Assembly: GCA_020831625.1 (NCBI GenBank)
Contig: JAFIGD010000003.1
Location: 62,001 to 126,000 of the forward strand
Direction of reading: 5' to 3'
DNA from: Verrucomicrobiota bacterium
Lineage (GTDB): Bacteria; Verrucomicrobiota; Kiritimatiellia; SS1-B-03-39; UBA6053
Length of the DNA: 64,000 nt
The position numbers and the translations under genes are program-made. The notes below the pieces were generated by a model, which saw only the letters and a program-made list of their open reading frames with translations, was not told the DNA's origin and ran no database searches. Of this stretch, positions 1 to 9,181 are shown in pieces (positions within the stretch are counted from its first letter, which is position 1; the number at the start of each line of letters is the position of its first letter).

Positions 1-1005
1 CGCGAAAATCCGTTCCAGACTGCGCCGGGAGATGTTCACATACGCGGCGACATCCTGAACCTGCACCGGCTCGCCCGCCTGCACCTGTTCCCAGATCCAG
101 CGCGCGGCCCGGCCCGCCACCGGATGCGCGCAGGCGTAGCCCGCCGTGGAGGACCGGCCCACGGTGCCCACCGGTGCAAACCGGCGCACCAGCCCCTCCG
201 CGGGCACGTCCTCCTTGCGGCCGAAATCCGTCATCCAGCGCACAATCGCCTGGCCGATCGCGTAAAATCCCGGAATCACCGAACTCAGCTCCGGGCGAGC
301 GTCCACCCAGGTGTAGCGGGTATCGCCGCCGTTATCCACCCCGATCACCCCGCTGGTGTGCAGGCGCTCCGGAAAATCATCCCGCAGGATATCCAGGATC
401 ATGCCCGCCAGCCAGTCGTTTGCCCCGAAAAAACCGGTGTCGGGCGGCAGGTCGCGGATGACAGGTGCCAGGGCTTCCGCCACCTTTTCCGCATAGAGTC
501 CCGGACTCCAATCCTTCTCCATGGGGACGGACGGAAGCACCTCTGTCCGCACCGTCCCGCCTCTGCGCTCCACCTCCCGCGCAAAGCCCTGCAGGCGCTC
601 CTGCGAAAAACACCTTGCCGGATAGCCCATCCCCCAGAAACTCCGGTATCCCGCCTCCCAGAGGTGAACGGCCGCGAGCCGCCCCACCGTCGCGTCGTCG
701 TTCATAAAATGCAACAGCCCCGGTGTGGGTTCAAGGGTGTGACTGACCACAAACACCGGGTACGGCCTACCGGCCAGATCCCTCGACATTTCAGGCAAAT
801 GTAGGGGAACCACCATGCCCGCACAGCGTTTGTTTTCGGGAATGTCCACATGCCGCGGGTCCGCCAGTTTGAGTTCCAGCACCGGACGGTGCTTCCGCGC
901 CTCCTCCTTCAGTCCCCGCCACAACTCCACCCCCACCGGCTGGTTCAAATCGTAATGCACGCTCAGAAAACGGTGCGCCTCCGCAGATGGATGGTTGGTC
1001 TTCAT
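1..1005 (-). CDS. XylR-type AraC-family transcriptional regulator, 3' end cut by the window
   Basis: Reading leftward from ATG at 1003-1005, one frame stays open for 335 codons to the window edge. The first about 280 residues resemble a periplasmic-binding-protein-like sugar sensor of the LacI/XylR type, with segments such as GVIGVDNGGD and FFGANDWLAG. The last visible residues, VNISRRSLERIF, are the recognition helix start of an AraC helix-turn-helix. Sensor followed by AraC reader is the layout of XylR, a cytosolic sugar-responsive activator. The second half of the DNA-binding domain lies outside the window. The gene is divergent from the PEP-CTERM gene at 1158, so the 152-bp gap probably holds both promoters. 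The family call is confident; the ligand is unknown. Confidence 0.85.
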   Translation of the reverse strand, partial: MKTNHPSAEAHRFLSVHYDLNQPVGVELWRGLKEEARKHRPVLELKLADPRHVDIPENKRCAGMVVPLHLPEMSRDLAGRPYPVFVVSHTLEPTPGLLHFMNDDATVGRLAAVHLWEAGYRSFWGMGYPARCFSQERLQGFAREVERRGGTVRTEVLPSVPMEKDWSPGLYAEKVAEALAPVIRDLPPDTGFFGANDWLAGMILDILRDDFPERLHTSGVIGVDNGGDTRYTWVDARPELSSVIPGFYAIGQAIVRWMTDFGRKEDVPAEGLVRRFAPVGTVGRSSTAGYACAHPVAGRAARWIWEQVQAGEPVQVQDVAAYVNISRRSLERIFA

Positions 1006-1157
1006 CCAACCCTTTTAACCGTTCCAGATTCAAATATCCACACGTTTGTCGCATTTCGTCGAATATTTTGCCCGTGACGGTCTATCGGAAACCGGGTGGA
1101 GGGAGTAGAATGATCAGAATCAGAAAATCTGAAATCCCCACAAACAGGAGCCACCCT

Positions 1158-1967
1158 ATGCATTGCACCAAAACATCTCTTCTCACCGCCCTCACCCTGG
1201 GCTTCACCGCCGCCTCTCTCCACGCCGCGCCGATGTCGCTGGCGAGCTTTGGGTTTTCGGATGCGCCTGTAATCGAGACAAATACCACGACAGCGATGAA
1301 TGAAGGAGTGGTCTTGACCTCCACGGCCGAAACGGTCGGGCCGGGAATCAGTGCCGCCACCTTTAGCGTGGTGCGAGATAGCACGACCAACCAATCTCAA
1401 TCCGGCATCGCCAATGTGGCAGGCTCCAGCAATGTCGGTGCGGCCCAGATTTCCGGGCAAACAAACAACACCTATGCATGGGAAACTGCAGGTCTGAATT
1501 ATTTTCAATTCACGCTGGATTTTGATGGCAAAACCGCCAGCGAGATTGACCTTGCTTTGGGAAGTTTAGTGCTTAACGGCCGCACTGCGGTTGAGTGGAC
1601 GAATACCGGGGTCTTGGGCACCTACAACAGCGGTCGCGGATCCTCCATCACCCTCCGGTCCAGTCTCGACAATTTTGCCGCGAATATCGGCAGTGAAGTG
1701 ACCCCCGCTTTTAGCAACACCAATAATGATTGGGTCACCACGACGATAGATCTTTCTAGTTTAAATGTACTTCTTGGAACCCAAGAATCGGTCACTTTCC
1801 GGATTTACACCCGGACGAATACCCCGACCCAGACCGGAAACAATCTCTTTAACCGCACCCAGCTCAACTCGGTGGAACTCACCGGAGTGGCGATTCCCGA
1901 GCCGGGGACGCTGGCGCTGGTGGGGATTGCGTTGGGATCGCTGCTGCTCTTCCGCCGGCGCAAGTAA
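1158..1967 (+). CDS. PEP-CTERM sorting domain protein, secreted
   Basis: A 269-aa exported protein. I chose ATG 1158 because CAGGAG lies at 1145-1150 and a signal peptide (about residues 1-22, LTALTLGFTAASLHAA) begins at once; upstream in-frame codons add only unlike sequence. The body is rich in Thr, Ser, Asn and Gly with alternating strands, like a beta-sandwich surface protein. The C-terminus is IPEPGTLALVGIALGS followed by LLLFRRRK: PEP motif, membrane helix, basic tail. By family knowledge, such tails are recognised and processed by an exosortase during export with exopolysaccharide. No exosortase lies in this window. The tail matches that of the second PEP-CTERM gene at 8336. The function of the body is not recognisable. 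Confidence 0.88.
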   Translation: MHCTKTSLLTALTLGFTAASLHAAPMSLASFGFSDAPVIETNTTTAMNEGVVLTSTAETVGPGISAATFSVVRDSTTNQSQSGIANVAGSSNVGAAQISGQTNNTYAWETAGLNYFQFTLDFDGKTASEIDLALGSLVLNGRTAVEWTNTGVLGTYNSGRGSSITLRSSLDNFAANIGSEVTPAFSNTNNDWVTTTIDLSSLNVLLGTQESVTFRIYTRTNTPTQTGNNLFNRTQLNSVELTGVAIPEPGTLALVGIALGSLLLFRRRK

Positions 1968-2046
1968 GGAGAGAGATCAGACAAATCCGGACGCTTCGGA
2001 CAACTCTGACCTCTACCCTCTACCCTCTACCCTCTTCTTTGTGGGG

Positions 2047-2079
2047 CCCGTCTCTGGCGCAAGCCGGGGGCGGGTTTTT
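2047..2079 (+). terminator. Rho-independent terminator after the PEP-CTERM gene
   Basis: CCCG at 2047-2050 pairs with CGGG at 2071-2074, with partly paired arms inside (TGGC/GCCG around a GCAA loop), followed directly by TTTTT. It lies about 80 bp after the stop of the PEP-CTERM gene. Before it is a short TACCCTC tandem run (about 2010-2035). A second small hairpin, GCGGC-GAA-GCCGC, is at 2084-2096. Confidence 0.6.
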
Positions 2080-2147
2080 ATTTGCGGCGAAGCCGCTTCT
2101 ACCGTTATCTCCTTTTCAGCCCCCTGTCATTTCGCTAAACCAAGCCC

Positions 2148-2352
2148 ATGAATTCACTTTCGGAATCCGCCTCTCCCGCCGCCAAACCCTATCACTGGGA
2201 TGCCGAAGGCAACCTGGTCATCACCGACCCCTCCTTGGGCAAAGACTGGTGGAACCGCTTAAAACTCGCCCCACTTCGGCCGCACCAGCGGCACCCTCGG
2301 CACCGGCACCGTCCCCTGGGTCTTCCTCACCCTGCTCGATAGCCTGCTCTAA
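2148..2352 (+). pseudogene. Frameshifted remnant before the glycosidase operon
   Basis: ATG 2148 opens a frame whose first about 40 codons look coding (YHWDAEGNLVITDPSLGKDW is aromatic-rich and protein-like). The frame then degrades into Arg/His/Pro-rich nonsense. From about 2272, the frame one base over continues as HFGRTSGTLGTGTVPWVF and then LTLLDSLL before TAA at 2350-2352. The pattern fits one short reading frame broken by a single-base indel, or the fused ends of a deleted gene. I do not recognise the family. The start resembles the N-terminus of some inverting glycoside phosphorylases only vaguely. It lies 36 bp before the six-hairpin glycosidase and is probably a relic of the same catabolic cluster. 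Confidence 0.35.
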
Positions 2353-2388
2353 TCGTACTCCGCATTTCCTCATCCTTTAGAAAACACC

Positions 2389-4083
2389 ATGCCTGCCGAA
2401 AAACCCAACGCCCAAACCTGGGTTCGTGAATCCGGGGGACTCCCCCTGGGAAACTTCGCCCTCTGCGCGAATGTCCCTCCCCGGACCATCCTCAAAAACC
2501 CCGGCTGGCTCGGCAAGTGGCTGCAACCGCTGTGCAGGGGGCAATGGACCGTGCGCGCGGATGGTGTCACCCACGCCTGGGAGGACCTGGAGCTGCTCTC
2601 GCCCCCCGCCGCCTGGCCGCTGCCGGTCCTGCGCGTGCGGGTGCCGTCCTCTCCGCCGCGCGAGGTGGAACTGACCGCTTTCGCGCCGCTGGGCTTTGAT
2701 GACGCGGACACCTCCTCTCTCCCCGTTTTGTGCCTGGAGTTCCGCGCCACCGCCGGTCCCCCGCTGGAGATCGCCTTCCAAATCATTGAGCGCGGCGATT
2801 TTGAGGTTCAAATCATGACCGAAGACGGCCCCGCGGATTCGGTCACCCTGTCCGCCGAACAGCCCGTCCGCCGCATGGTGCTGCTGGCCCTGGATGCCGA
2901 CGACCTGGCCGCAAGCCGCTTCGACGACCCGCAGGCGCTCGCGCGGCGGGTCTTTCATGACTGGACGTTTCTGCGGGAGGCGACCGGGGCGCTTTCCCGC
3001 CGCCTGCCGGATGCCTTCGGCCTGGGGGACACCCTGCGGGCCTACATGGGCGCGGCGGTGTATCTCACCCGTGTGACCCGGCGGGGCGAAGTCCTGACCA
3101 TGGGCTACACCGACCTCAACCAGCGGGACAGCTACTGGACCAGTTGGGCCCACCTGCATCTGTGGCCGGGACTGGAGCGGCGCATGATCGAGGCCTCCGC
3201 CAGCGCCATGAAGACCGACGGCAAAATCCCCACCTGCATCCTCTCTCAGAAATACGAGCGCGAAGACGATCTCGACATTAACGCCTACTTTGTCCTGCGG
3301 GTGCTGCGTTATGCGAACACCTTCTCGGACCGCGAATTCATGTACCGGCTCTGGCCGCATGTGGTCTGCGCGCTGCGATGGCTGATGCGGCGCTGCGAGG
3401 ACGGCCTGCCGGTGCAGGGCTCCTTCTGGGGCGACTGGAAGGACGTGCGCGGCGTCGAGGGCCGCAAGTTCAGTCCCCACGCCTGCCTGCTGTACCTCGC
3501 CGCGCTGACCCGGGCCCTCGTCTGGGGCCGCCGGCTGAACATGCCGGAGCTTGATGAATTGGAGGCCGCCCGCGCGGCCGCGGAGGCGCGTCTGAACCGG
3601 CCGGTGCAAGAAGGCGGCCTTTGGAACGGCCGCTGTTATGTGCAGGTGTGGCACGACGGACGCGGGGACGACCACGTTCTCCAGGACCAGTGCGTGGGCC
3701 TGCTCTTCGACGTGGTGCCGCCGGACCGGGCCCAGGCGATTGTGAAGGCGCTCGCGGACAACCGCACCCCCTTCGGCGTTCGCGAGACCTGGCCCTATTT
3801 TCCCGCCGAATTCGGCTATGAGCCGGGCTGTTACCACAATGGCGGCATTTGGCCCTGGCTGAGTTTTGTGGATGCCTGGGCCCGAGACCACGCGGGACAC
3901 CGCGAAGAGGCGCTGGCCATCGTCCGGGATGTCGCCCGCGCGGATCTGCTGGCGGGCGGCGACGGTGTCCCCCACGAATATCTTCACGCCGACACCGGCG
4001 AAAACCGCGGCTTCCCCCTGCAGGGCTGGAACGCCAGCCTGTTTGGATTTCTCTCCCACCTCGATCATCAGGACATTCCATGA
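2389..4083 (+). CDS. Six-hairpin (alpha/alpha)6 glycoside hydrolase
   Basis: 564 aa without a signal peptide, so probably cytosolic. The first about 160 residues are a beta-rich N-domain with LTAFAPLGFDDADTSSLPVL, a layout seen in GH116/DUF608-type proteins. The rest is an alpha-helical barrel with the clusters LNQRDSYWTSW, GSFWGDWKDV, YHNGGIWPWL and PLQGWNASLF. The last two recall amylo-alpha-1,6-glucosidase/GH63-type catalytic domains. Acidic residues in the DLNQRDSYW and WGDWKD blocks are candidate catalysts. Its stop overlaps the GH13 start as ATGA, so the two are translationally coupled. The most likely role is trimming glucosidic or related oligosaccharides for the GH13 enzyme. The exact GH family is uncertain. 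Confidence 0.75.
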   Translation: MPAEKPNAQTWVRESGGLPLGNFALCANVPPRTILKNPGWLGKWLQPLCRGQWTVRADGVTHAWEDLELLSPPAAWPLPVLRVRVPSSPPREVELTAFAPLGFDDADTSSLPVLCLEFRATAGPPLEIAFQIIERGDFEVQIMTEDGPADSVTLSAEQPVRRMVLLALDADDLAASRFDDPQALARRVFHDWTFLREATGALSRRLPDAFGLGDTLRAYMGAAVYLTRVTRRGEVLTMGYTDLNQRDSYWTSWAHLHLWPGLERRMIEASASAMKTDGKIPTCILSQKYEREDDLDINAYFVLRVLRYANTFSDREFMYRLWPHVVCALRWLMRRCEDGLPVQGSFWGDWKDVRGVEGRKFSPHACLLYLAALTRALVWGRRLNMPELDELEAARAAAEARLNRPVQEGGLWNGRCYVQVWHDGRGDDHVLQDQCVGLLFDVVPPDRAQAIVKALADNRTPFGVRETWPYFPAEFGYEPGCYHNGGIWPWLSFVDAWARDHAGHREEALAIVRDVARADLLAGGDGVPHEYLHADTGENRGFPLQGWNASLFGFLSHLDHQDIP

Positions 4084-5678
4084 ACAAACCCAGCACCCAT
4101 CCCGCCTGGCTGGACCGGGCCGTCGGATATCAAATTTACCCCCAGAGTTTTCAGGACAGCAATGGCGACGGCATCGGGGACCTTCCGGGCATCCTCTCGC
4201 GGGTCGATGATCTCGCCGGTCTCGGCGTCAACCTGATCTGGCTGAGCCCGATTTACGACTCCCCCTTTCTCGATGCCGGCTACGACGTGCGCGACTTCAA
4301 GGCCGTCGCCCCCCGCTACGGCACCCTGGAGGATGTGGACCGGCTGATCGATGCGCTGCATGAACGCGGCATGCGGCTGATGCTCGATTTGGTGCCGGGA
4401 CACACCAGCATCGACCACCCCTGGTTTCTGGAATCCTGCAAACACGATCCCAATCCTTACACCAACCGCTACGTCTGGACCGACAGCATGTACCAGGTGC
4501 CGGCCGGGTCGGGGGCGGGCTTTTTGCAGGGCTACGGCGAACGCGAGGGCGCGGTGGCCGTGAATTTCTTCTGGTCGCAGCCCAAGCTCAACTTTGGCGT
4601 GCTGAACCCCGATCCGGCCAAACCCTGGGAACTGCCCTTTGACCATCCCGATGTGCAGGCCCTCTGGCGGGAAATGTTCGACATCATCCGCTTCTGGCTG
4701 GACCGCGGGGTGGACGGATTCCGCATCGACAGCGCCAAGTCCATTTGCCCCGACCATCCCCCGCGCGGCGAAGGACGCTTTTACCGGGAACTGCGGGAGA
4801 TTTTCGACCGCGAATATCCCAACGCGGCCCTGCTCACCGAATGGGGCTGGCCCTGCGACGCGCTGGCCACCGGAGTGCACGCGGATTTCCTGCTGCACAA
4901 TCATCCCGCCTTCAACGAACTCTTTTCAATGCCCGACTGGGAAAACGGCGTGCCGGAACCGGTGTTCAGCGATCAGGGGGGCGATGTCGCGCGCTTTTAT
5001 CAGCAGTATCTGCCGCATCACCGTCAGCGCCACGGCGGCCTCATCTGCATGATGAGCGGCAACCACGATTACATGCGCTGCGGAACGGGCCGCTCCATCG
5101 ATCAGCTCAAAGGCCTGTTCACCTTTCTGCTCACCATGCCCGCGCTGCCGATGATGTACTACGGCGACGAGGTGGGGATGCCGAACGTGACGGGTCTGAA
5201 AAGCAAGGAGGGCGGCTACCGCCGCACCGGCTGCCGCACGCCCATGCAATGGGACGCGGCGGACGGCTTTTCCACCGCCCCGCACGAAACCTGGTATCTG
5301 CCGCCGCACGCCAACCCCGGGGAGCGCACCGTCGCCGCCCAGACCGGCCGGGACGACAGCCTGCGCACGCAGGTGCAACGCCTGATCGCGCTGCGGAAAA
5401 TCCATCCCGCTCTCGATCCCGACGCGCCCTGGGTGCCCCTCCTGGAGGACGGTCCCACCCTGCTGTACCGGCGCGGAGACGGAGAGAATGCCCTCCACGT
5501 GCTGGTGCATCCCTGCACAAGAGAGCGGAGCATCGACCTGCCCCAATCTCTGGCCGGGAAGTACCCGAACCCGTCGTTTTCCAGCGGAGTGAGCGTGTCG
5601 GCGTGTGAAGGACGCCTTCACCTCTCATCCGCCTCGTATGCGGTGTTTTCGGCGAGTTCCGGAATGTTAACGGGTTAA
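4080..5678 (+). CDS. GH13 alpha-glucosidase / oligo-1,6-glucosidase-like
   Basis: 532 aa, starting at the ATG of the ATGA overlap with the upstream glycosidase. The start is typical of the family, with VGYQIYPQSFQDSNGDGIGD. All GH13 catalytic signatures are visible: GVDGFRIDSAK with nucleophile Asp about 217, LLTEWGW with acid/base Glu about 254, and SGNHDY with His329-Asp330. The QxxxDSNGDGIGDL calcium-type loop is also present. No signal peptide is seen, so it acts on imported oligosaccharides in the cytosol, releasing glucose by a retaining mechanism. The C-terminal beta domain is present and of normal length. Linkage preference (alpha-1,4, alpha-1,6 or sucrose) cannot be read from these motifs alone. 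Confidence 0.93.
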   Translation: MNKPSTHPAWLDRAVGYQIYPQSFQDSNGDGIGDLPGILSRVDDLAGLGVNLIWLSPIYDSPFLDAGYDVRDFKAVAPRYGTLEDVDRLIDALHERGMRLMLDLVPGHTSIDHPWFLESCKHDPNPYTNRYVWTDSMYQVPAGSGAGFLQGYGEREGAVAVNFFWSQPKLNFGVLNPDPAKPWELPFDHPDVQALWREMFDIIRFWLDRGVDGFRIDSAKSICPDHPPRGEGRFYRELREIFDREYPNAALLTEWGWPCDALATGVHADFLLHNHPAFNELFSMPDWENGVPEPVFSDQGGDVARFYQQYLPHHRQRHGGLICMMSGNHDYMRCGTGRSIDQLKGLFTFLLTMPALPMMYYGDEVGMPNVTGLKSKEGGYRRTGCRTPMQWDAADGFSTAPHETWYLPPHANPGERTVAAQTGRDDSLRTQVQRLIALRKIHPALDPDAPWVPLLEDGPTLLYRRGDGENALHVLVHPCTRERSIDLPQSLAGKYPNPSFSSGVSVSACEGRLHLSSASYAVFSASSGMLTG

Positions 5679-5760
5679 GCGTTCCGGGGAGAGACAAAGC
5701 GGGGGGCTTTTGGTAACAGGCGGATGCCTTTCATATTCACTTCGACCCGGATCAATTCAA

Positions 5761-7203
5761 ATGCCCCCATCCCCCACATCCACCCTCGTCGTCTGTCCCG
5801 TCCCGAATCCGAAGCCCTTGAAACGGGGCTGGGCCCTTGGGGCGAACACCTGCCACGCCCCGATGGTGATGCGGTCGGATCTTCAGGCTCACATGCGCCG
5901 TTCCCGGGAGGAACTGGGATTTCGGTATTGGCGGGCGCACGGAACGCTGAGTGATGATGTGGCGGTCTATTCCCTGTCCGCCCAGGGAACGCCGCAGTAT
6001 ACCTTTTCGGGCTTGAAGCGGATTCTGGACGCGGTGCTGAAAACCGGCTTAAAGCCCTTTCTTGAACTGTCCTTTATGCCCGCTGCACTGGCCCGGGATC
6101 CGGCGCAAACCATCACGCACTACCGCGGTATCACCTCTCCGCCAAACGATTTTACGCGATGGGAGGCGCTGGTGCGGGAGGTGACGGCCTTTCTGCTGCG
6201 GACGTACGGCGGTGAGGAGCTGAAGACCTGGATCTTCGAGGTTTGGAACGAACCCAACATTCCCTTTTGGCGCGGAACCCGGGAGGAATATTTCACGCTC
6301 TACGAACATGCCGCCCGCGCGGTGAAATCCGTGCACAGCGGTTTGCGGGTAGGGGGACCCGCCACCGCCCGCGCCGAGTGGGTCGGGGAATTTCTGGATT
6401 TCTGCACGGCCCATGATGTGCCGGTGGACTTTGTTTCCACCCACATCTATCCCAGCGACCTGGCTTTTCTGGACGCCGCCGAGGGAGAGGTCGATTTGCT
6501 CGGGATGGATTTTCTGCATCAGCACTTCGCCCGGGTAAGGAAAGAGGTGGACGTGCGCTTCCCGGGGATGCCTGTTTACTGGGGCGAATGGAACTCCTCC
6601 GCCGGACCGCTGGCGGAAAATCATGACACCTGCGAAAACGCGGCCGTCATCGCCTCCGCCCTGGCGGGCATGGAACGCTGGGCCGACGGCAGCCTCTTCT
6701 GGAATCTTTCCGATATCTACGAGGAGTGTCAGTTTCATTTCAGTCCCTTCCATGGCGGATATGGACTGCTCACCGTGGACCACCTGCCCAAGGCCGCGTT
6801 CCGCGCGTTTGAATTTTTCCACCGGCTGGAACGTGATGCGCTGCCGGTCGAAGGCGCACCGGAGACCGCGGAGCGCGGGGTGATCGGCAGCGTGTCGGAA
6901 GACGGCGGCCGGCTGTCGCTGATACTGTGGAACACCTGCGCCCCGGGGGAATGGCGGGTTACCTTCGAGGTGCCCGACTCCTATCATCCTGTGGCGCTGG
7001 AAAGAATTCTTCCCGGCTGCGGCAGCGCCTATGAGACCTGGACCGCGATGGGGCGTCCTCTGAACCTTAGTCCGGAGCAACAGCAGGCCCTGCAGGCCGC
7101 CTCTGTGCCTGAAACCGTGTCAGACTGGGAGGTCACATCTCTGACCCTGCCGCCCGGCACGGTCGCGTTCGCCGTCTTTGAAATGACCCCCGTTTACGGA
7201 TAA
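5761..7203 (+). CDS. GH39 family beta-xylosidase-like glycoside hydrolase
   Basis: 480 aa from ATG 5761; the frame can begin at a TTG at 5710, but the added residues look non-coding. A (beta/alpha)8 barrel of clan GH-A. WIFEVWNEPNIPFW carries the acid/base Glu (about 164) in the NEP motif, and VYWGEWNSSAG carries the nucleophile Glu (about 276). The fold and motif spacing fit GH39, whose known members are beta-xylosidases, alpha-L-iduronidases and newer specificities. A C-terminal beta domain follows (about 370-480). There is no signal peptide, so it should work in the cytosol. It lies 82 bp after the GH13 gene in the same direction. The substrate is not determined. Confidence 0.88.
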   Translation: MPPSPTSTLVVCPVPNPKPLKRGWALGANTCHAPMVMRSDLQAHMRRSREELGFRYWRAHGTLSDDVAVYSLSAQGTPQYTFSGLKRILDAVLKTGLKPFLELSFMPAALARDPAQTITHYRGITSPPNDFTRWEALVREVTAFLLRTYGGEELKTWIFEVWNEPNIPFWRGTREEYFTLYEHAARAVKSVHSGLRVGGPATARAEWVGEFLDFCTAHDVPVDFVSTHIYPSDLAFLDAAEGEVDLLGMDFLHQHFARVRKEVDVRFPGMPVYWGEWNSSAGPLAENHDTCENAAVIASALAGMERWADGSLFWNLSDIYEECQFHFSPFHGGYGLLTVDHLPKAAFRAFEFFHRLERDALPVEGAPETAERGVIGSVSEDGGRLSLILWNTCAPGEWRVTFEVPDSYHPVALERILPGCGSAYETWTAMGRPLNLSPEQQQALQAASVPETVSDWEVTSLTLPPGTVAFAVFEMTPVYG

Positions 7204-7322
7204 ACAGAATTCTTCTTGTGGCTTACATCTTTTGGAGTAGGCGATACAAAACCGCTTTTTGCCCGCACTCAACAGCCGGAAATCCGCCATGAACGCGGCC
7301 CCGGCGCAACCCCGGAGACATC

Positions 7323-8324
7323 ATGACGCCATCCATCCGCACCACCACCGTCGGTTCCTATTCCCCCATTGACTGGCTGGCAGCTCTGCCCAGCGAGCAG
7401 GCGGTCCTTGACGCGACCGCAGTTGTGTTCGCCACCCAGCAGCGCGCGGGCATTGACTTGCCGACCGACGGCGAACTGTATCGTTTTGATCCCAACCATC
7501 CCGACACCAACGGCATGATCGAGTACTTTATTTCACGTATCGGGGGCATTGACACGCGGATCGGGATCTCCGACACCCGAGCCTTCCGCGCCAAGCAGGA
7601 AATGAGTTTCCGCCGCAAGCCCGCCGGGGTGGTCCGCGGCCCGCTCACCGAAGGCGCCCTGGATCTGGAGGAGGCCTGCGCCCGCTCCGCCTCCGTCGCG
7701 CCCGGTCCGTTTAAATTCACCCTCACCAGCCCCTACATGCTGGCCCGCACACTGCTTGACACGCATTACGGCTCGCTTGCCGACCTGACGCTGGCCCTGG
7801 CGGATGTCCTTGCCGAACAGGTGGCGGATCTGCCCTGCGCCTGTGTGCAGGTGGACGAGGCGAATGTTCCCGGCAGTCCGGAAAACGCTCCGGTGGCGCT
7901 TGCGGGGATCAACCGGATTTTAGACCGGGTCACCGTGGAGAAGGCCGTCCACTTTTGTTTCGGGAACTACGGGGGACAAACGATTCAGGGCGGTGAATGG
8001 AAGGCGCTTGTCGATTTTCTGAACGGCCTCCACACCGACCACCTGGTGCTGGAGCTTGCCCACCGTCCGGACGCGGATTTGCAGGCGCTCAAAGACATCG
8101 ACAAACGCATCACCCTGGGACTGGGGGTCATCGACATCAAGGTCAACCATGTCGAATCCCCGGAAGAGGTGGCCCGCCGTATTGAAACCGCCGCGGCGGT
8201 TCTCGGCGCGGAGCGCATCGGCTGGGTGCATCCCGACTGCGGGTTCTGGATGCTGAAACGCTCGGTGGTCGACCGCAAGCTGGAGGCCCTGGTTCAGGGG
8301 CGTGATTTGTATCTCGGGCGTTGA
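7323..8324 (+). CDS. MetE C-terminal-like cobalamin-independent methyltransferase
   Basis: 333 aa, the size of a stand-alone MetE catalytic barrel rather than the 750-aa two-domain enzyme. GGAG about 7 nt upstream supports ATG 7323. The zinc ligands of the family are all in place: His210 and Cys212 (VHFCFGNYG), Glu244 (LVLELAHR) and Cys306 (HPDCGFWML). The family transfers a methyl group to a thiol, homocysteine in MetE, from a folate or another donor. Because the N-terminal folate-binding barrel is missing, the donor here may differ; short archaeal and epoxide-coenzyme-M-like relatives have the same architecture. It sits alone among sugar genes and converges with a PEP-CTERM gene 11 bp away. 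Confidence 0.85.
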   Translation: MTPSIRTTTVGSYSPIDWLAALPSEQAVLDATAVVFATQQRAGIDLPTDGELYRFDPNHPDTNGMIEYFISRIGGIDTRIGISDTRAFRAKQEMSFRRKPAGVVRGPLTEGALDLEEACARSASVAPGPFKFTLTSPYMLARTLLDTHYGSLADLTLALADVLAEQVADLPCACVQVDEANVPGSPENAPVALAGINRILDRVTVEKAVHFCFGNYGGQTIQGGEWKALVDFLNGLHTDHLVLELAHRPDADLQALKDIDKRITLGLGVIDIKVNHVESPEEVARRIETAAAVLGAERIGWVHPDCGFWMLKRSVVDRKLEALVQGRDLYLGR

Positions 8325-8335
8325 CAGGCGGGGCT

Positions 8336-9067
8336 TCAGTCCCTGCGGCGGAACAACAGCATGGAACCCAGGGCGATTCCGATCAGAACCAGGGTGCCGG
8401 GCTCGGGAATGGCGGTGAGTTCCATGGCGTTGATGTGCTGGGCGTTTACGCCGGAACCCGTCGTGGTGCTTTGAAGAATGATGCTTCCGGATCCGTTGGT
8501 GGAGAGATTGAAAAAGGTATGAACCAGGCCGTCGTCAGGATCTACTAATATTGAAGTTTGGTTCACCCCCGGATTGGCGACCCAGGCATGGGCGTTTCGG
8601 CCTGCGGTATTGGCGGAGAGGATCGAAAGGTTGTAGATCAGGTTGTCGTCCAACCCGGTGAAAATGTATTGCTGCCCCGCTTCGGTATGAAATGTCAGTC
8701 GCCTTTGCGCCGCGTCTGGAATCGCCCCCGATACTGGAAAGGCGCGTGAAGCGTCCGGAGCCTCATTTCTTCCTCCCAAGCCAAAATTTTCTCCGGTGAA
8801 GTTGTCAATTTGAAGACCTACACCTGTATTATCACCATCAGAAAGCCGGATCAGATCCGAAATCAAGGTCAGGGGTGCCGGGTCCGTAATCGATGAATCC
8901 AACGTTGCAACATAATCATTCCAGTTCCCACCAACTGTATTTGCGGACTCTGTGAAATTGATGACCACGGTGTCGCCGACAAGCAAAGCGGCGGAAACGG
9001 GACCGGTGGCAAGCATGCAACCCAGAGCAAGAATCCAAAGGGTTTTCAGTTTGAATGCATTCATCAT
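8336..9067 (-). CDS. PEP-CTERM sorting domain protein, secreted
   Basis: 243 aa. AGGAG lies about 5 nt before the first ATG (9065-9067). A signal peptide ends near PVSAALLVG (about residue 27). The body contains repeated Asn/Thr/Gly-rich strands, and no enzyme motif is evident. The C-terminus, IPEPGTLVLIGIALGS followed by MLLFRRRD, is nearly the same as that of the protein at 1158, so both belong to the same exosortase sorting class. It is transcribed away from the LacI regulator at 9182 with a 114-bp shared upstream region containing a palindrome at 9147-9160, so that regulator may control it. Confidence 0.88.
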   Translation of the reverse strand: MMNAFKLKTLWILALGCMLATGPVSAALLVGDTVVINFTESANTVGGNWNDYVATLDSSITDPAPLTLISDLIRLSDGDNTGVGLQIDNFTGENFGLGGRNEAPDASRAFPVSGAIPDAAQRRLTFHTEAGQQYIFTGLDDNLIYNLSILSANTAGRNAHAWVANPGVNQTSILVDPDDGLVHTFFNLSTNGSGSIILQSTTTGSGVNAQHINAMELTAIPEPGTLVLIGIALGSMLLFRRRD

Positions 9068-9146
9068 GGTGTCTCCTGTGAAGTTAAGGCGGGGTTAATT
9101 TTCGGGAGTATGCCTCAGCGTCGGTGAATGCACAACCGGAATTTAT

Positions 9147-9160
9147 TTGTAACTATACAA
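9147..9160. promoter_or_regulatory. Candidate LacI operator, TTGTA-ACTA-TACAA
   Basis: A perfect 5-4-5 inverted repeat 22 bp before the LacI start at 9182 and 80 bp before the divergent PEP-CTERM gene. Its core (AACTAT) is also the core of the palindrome at 12506-12519 in front of the second LacI gene; 10 of 14 positions agree. Autoregulation is the natural reading. Confidence 0.55.
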
Positions 9161-9181
9161 GAAATCGGATACAGGTGCTGT

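Noticed and set aside
7323-8324. Full metE
   Set aside because: The protein is only 333 aa and has just the catalytic barrel, so the gene symbol metE is not justified.
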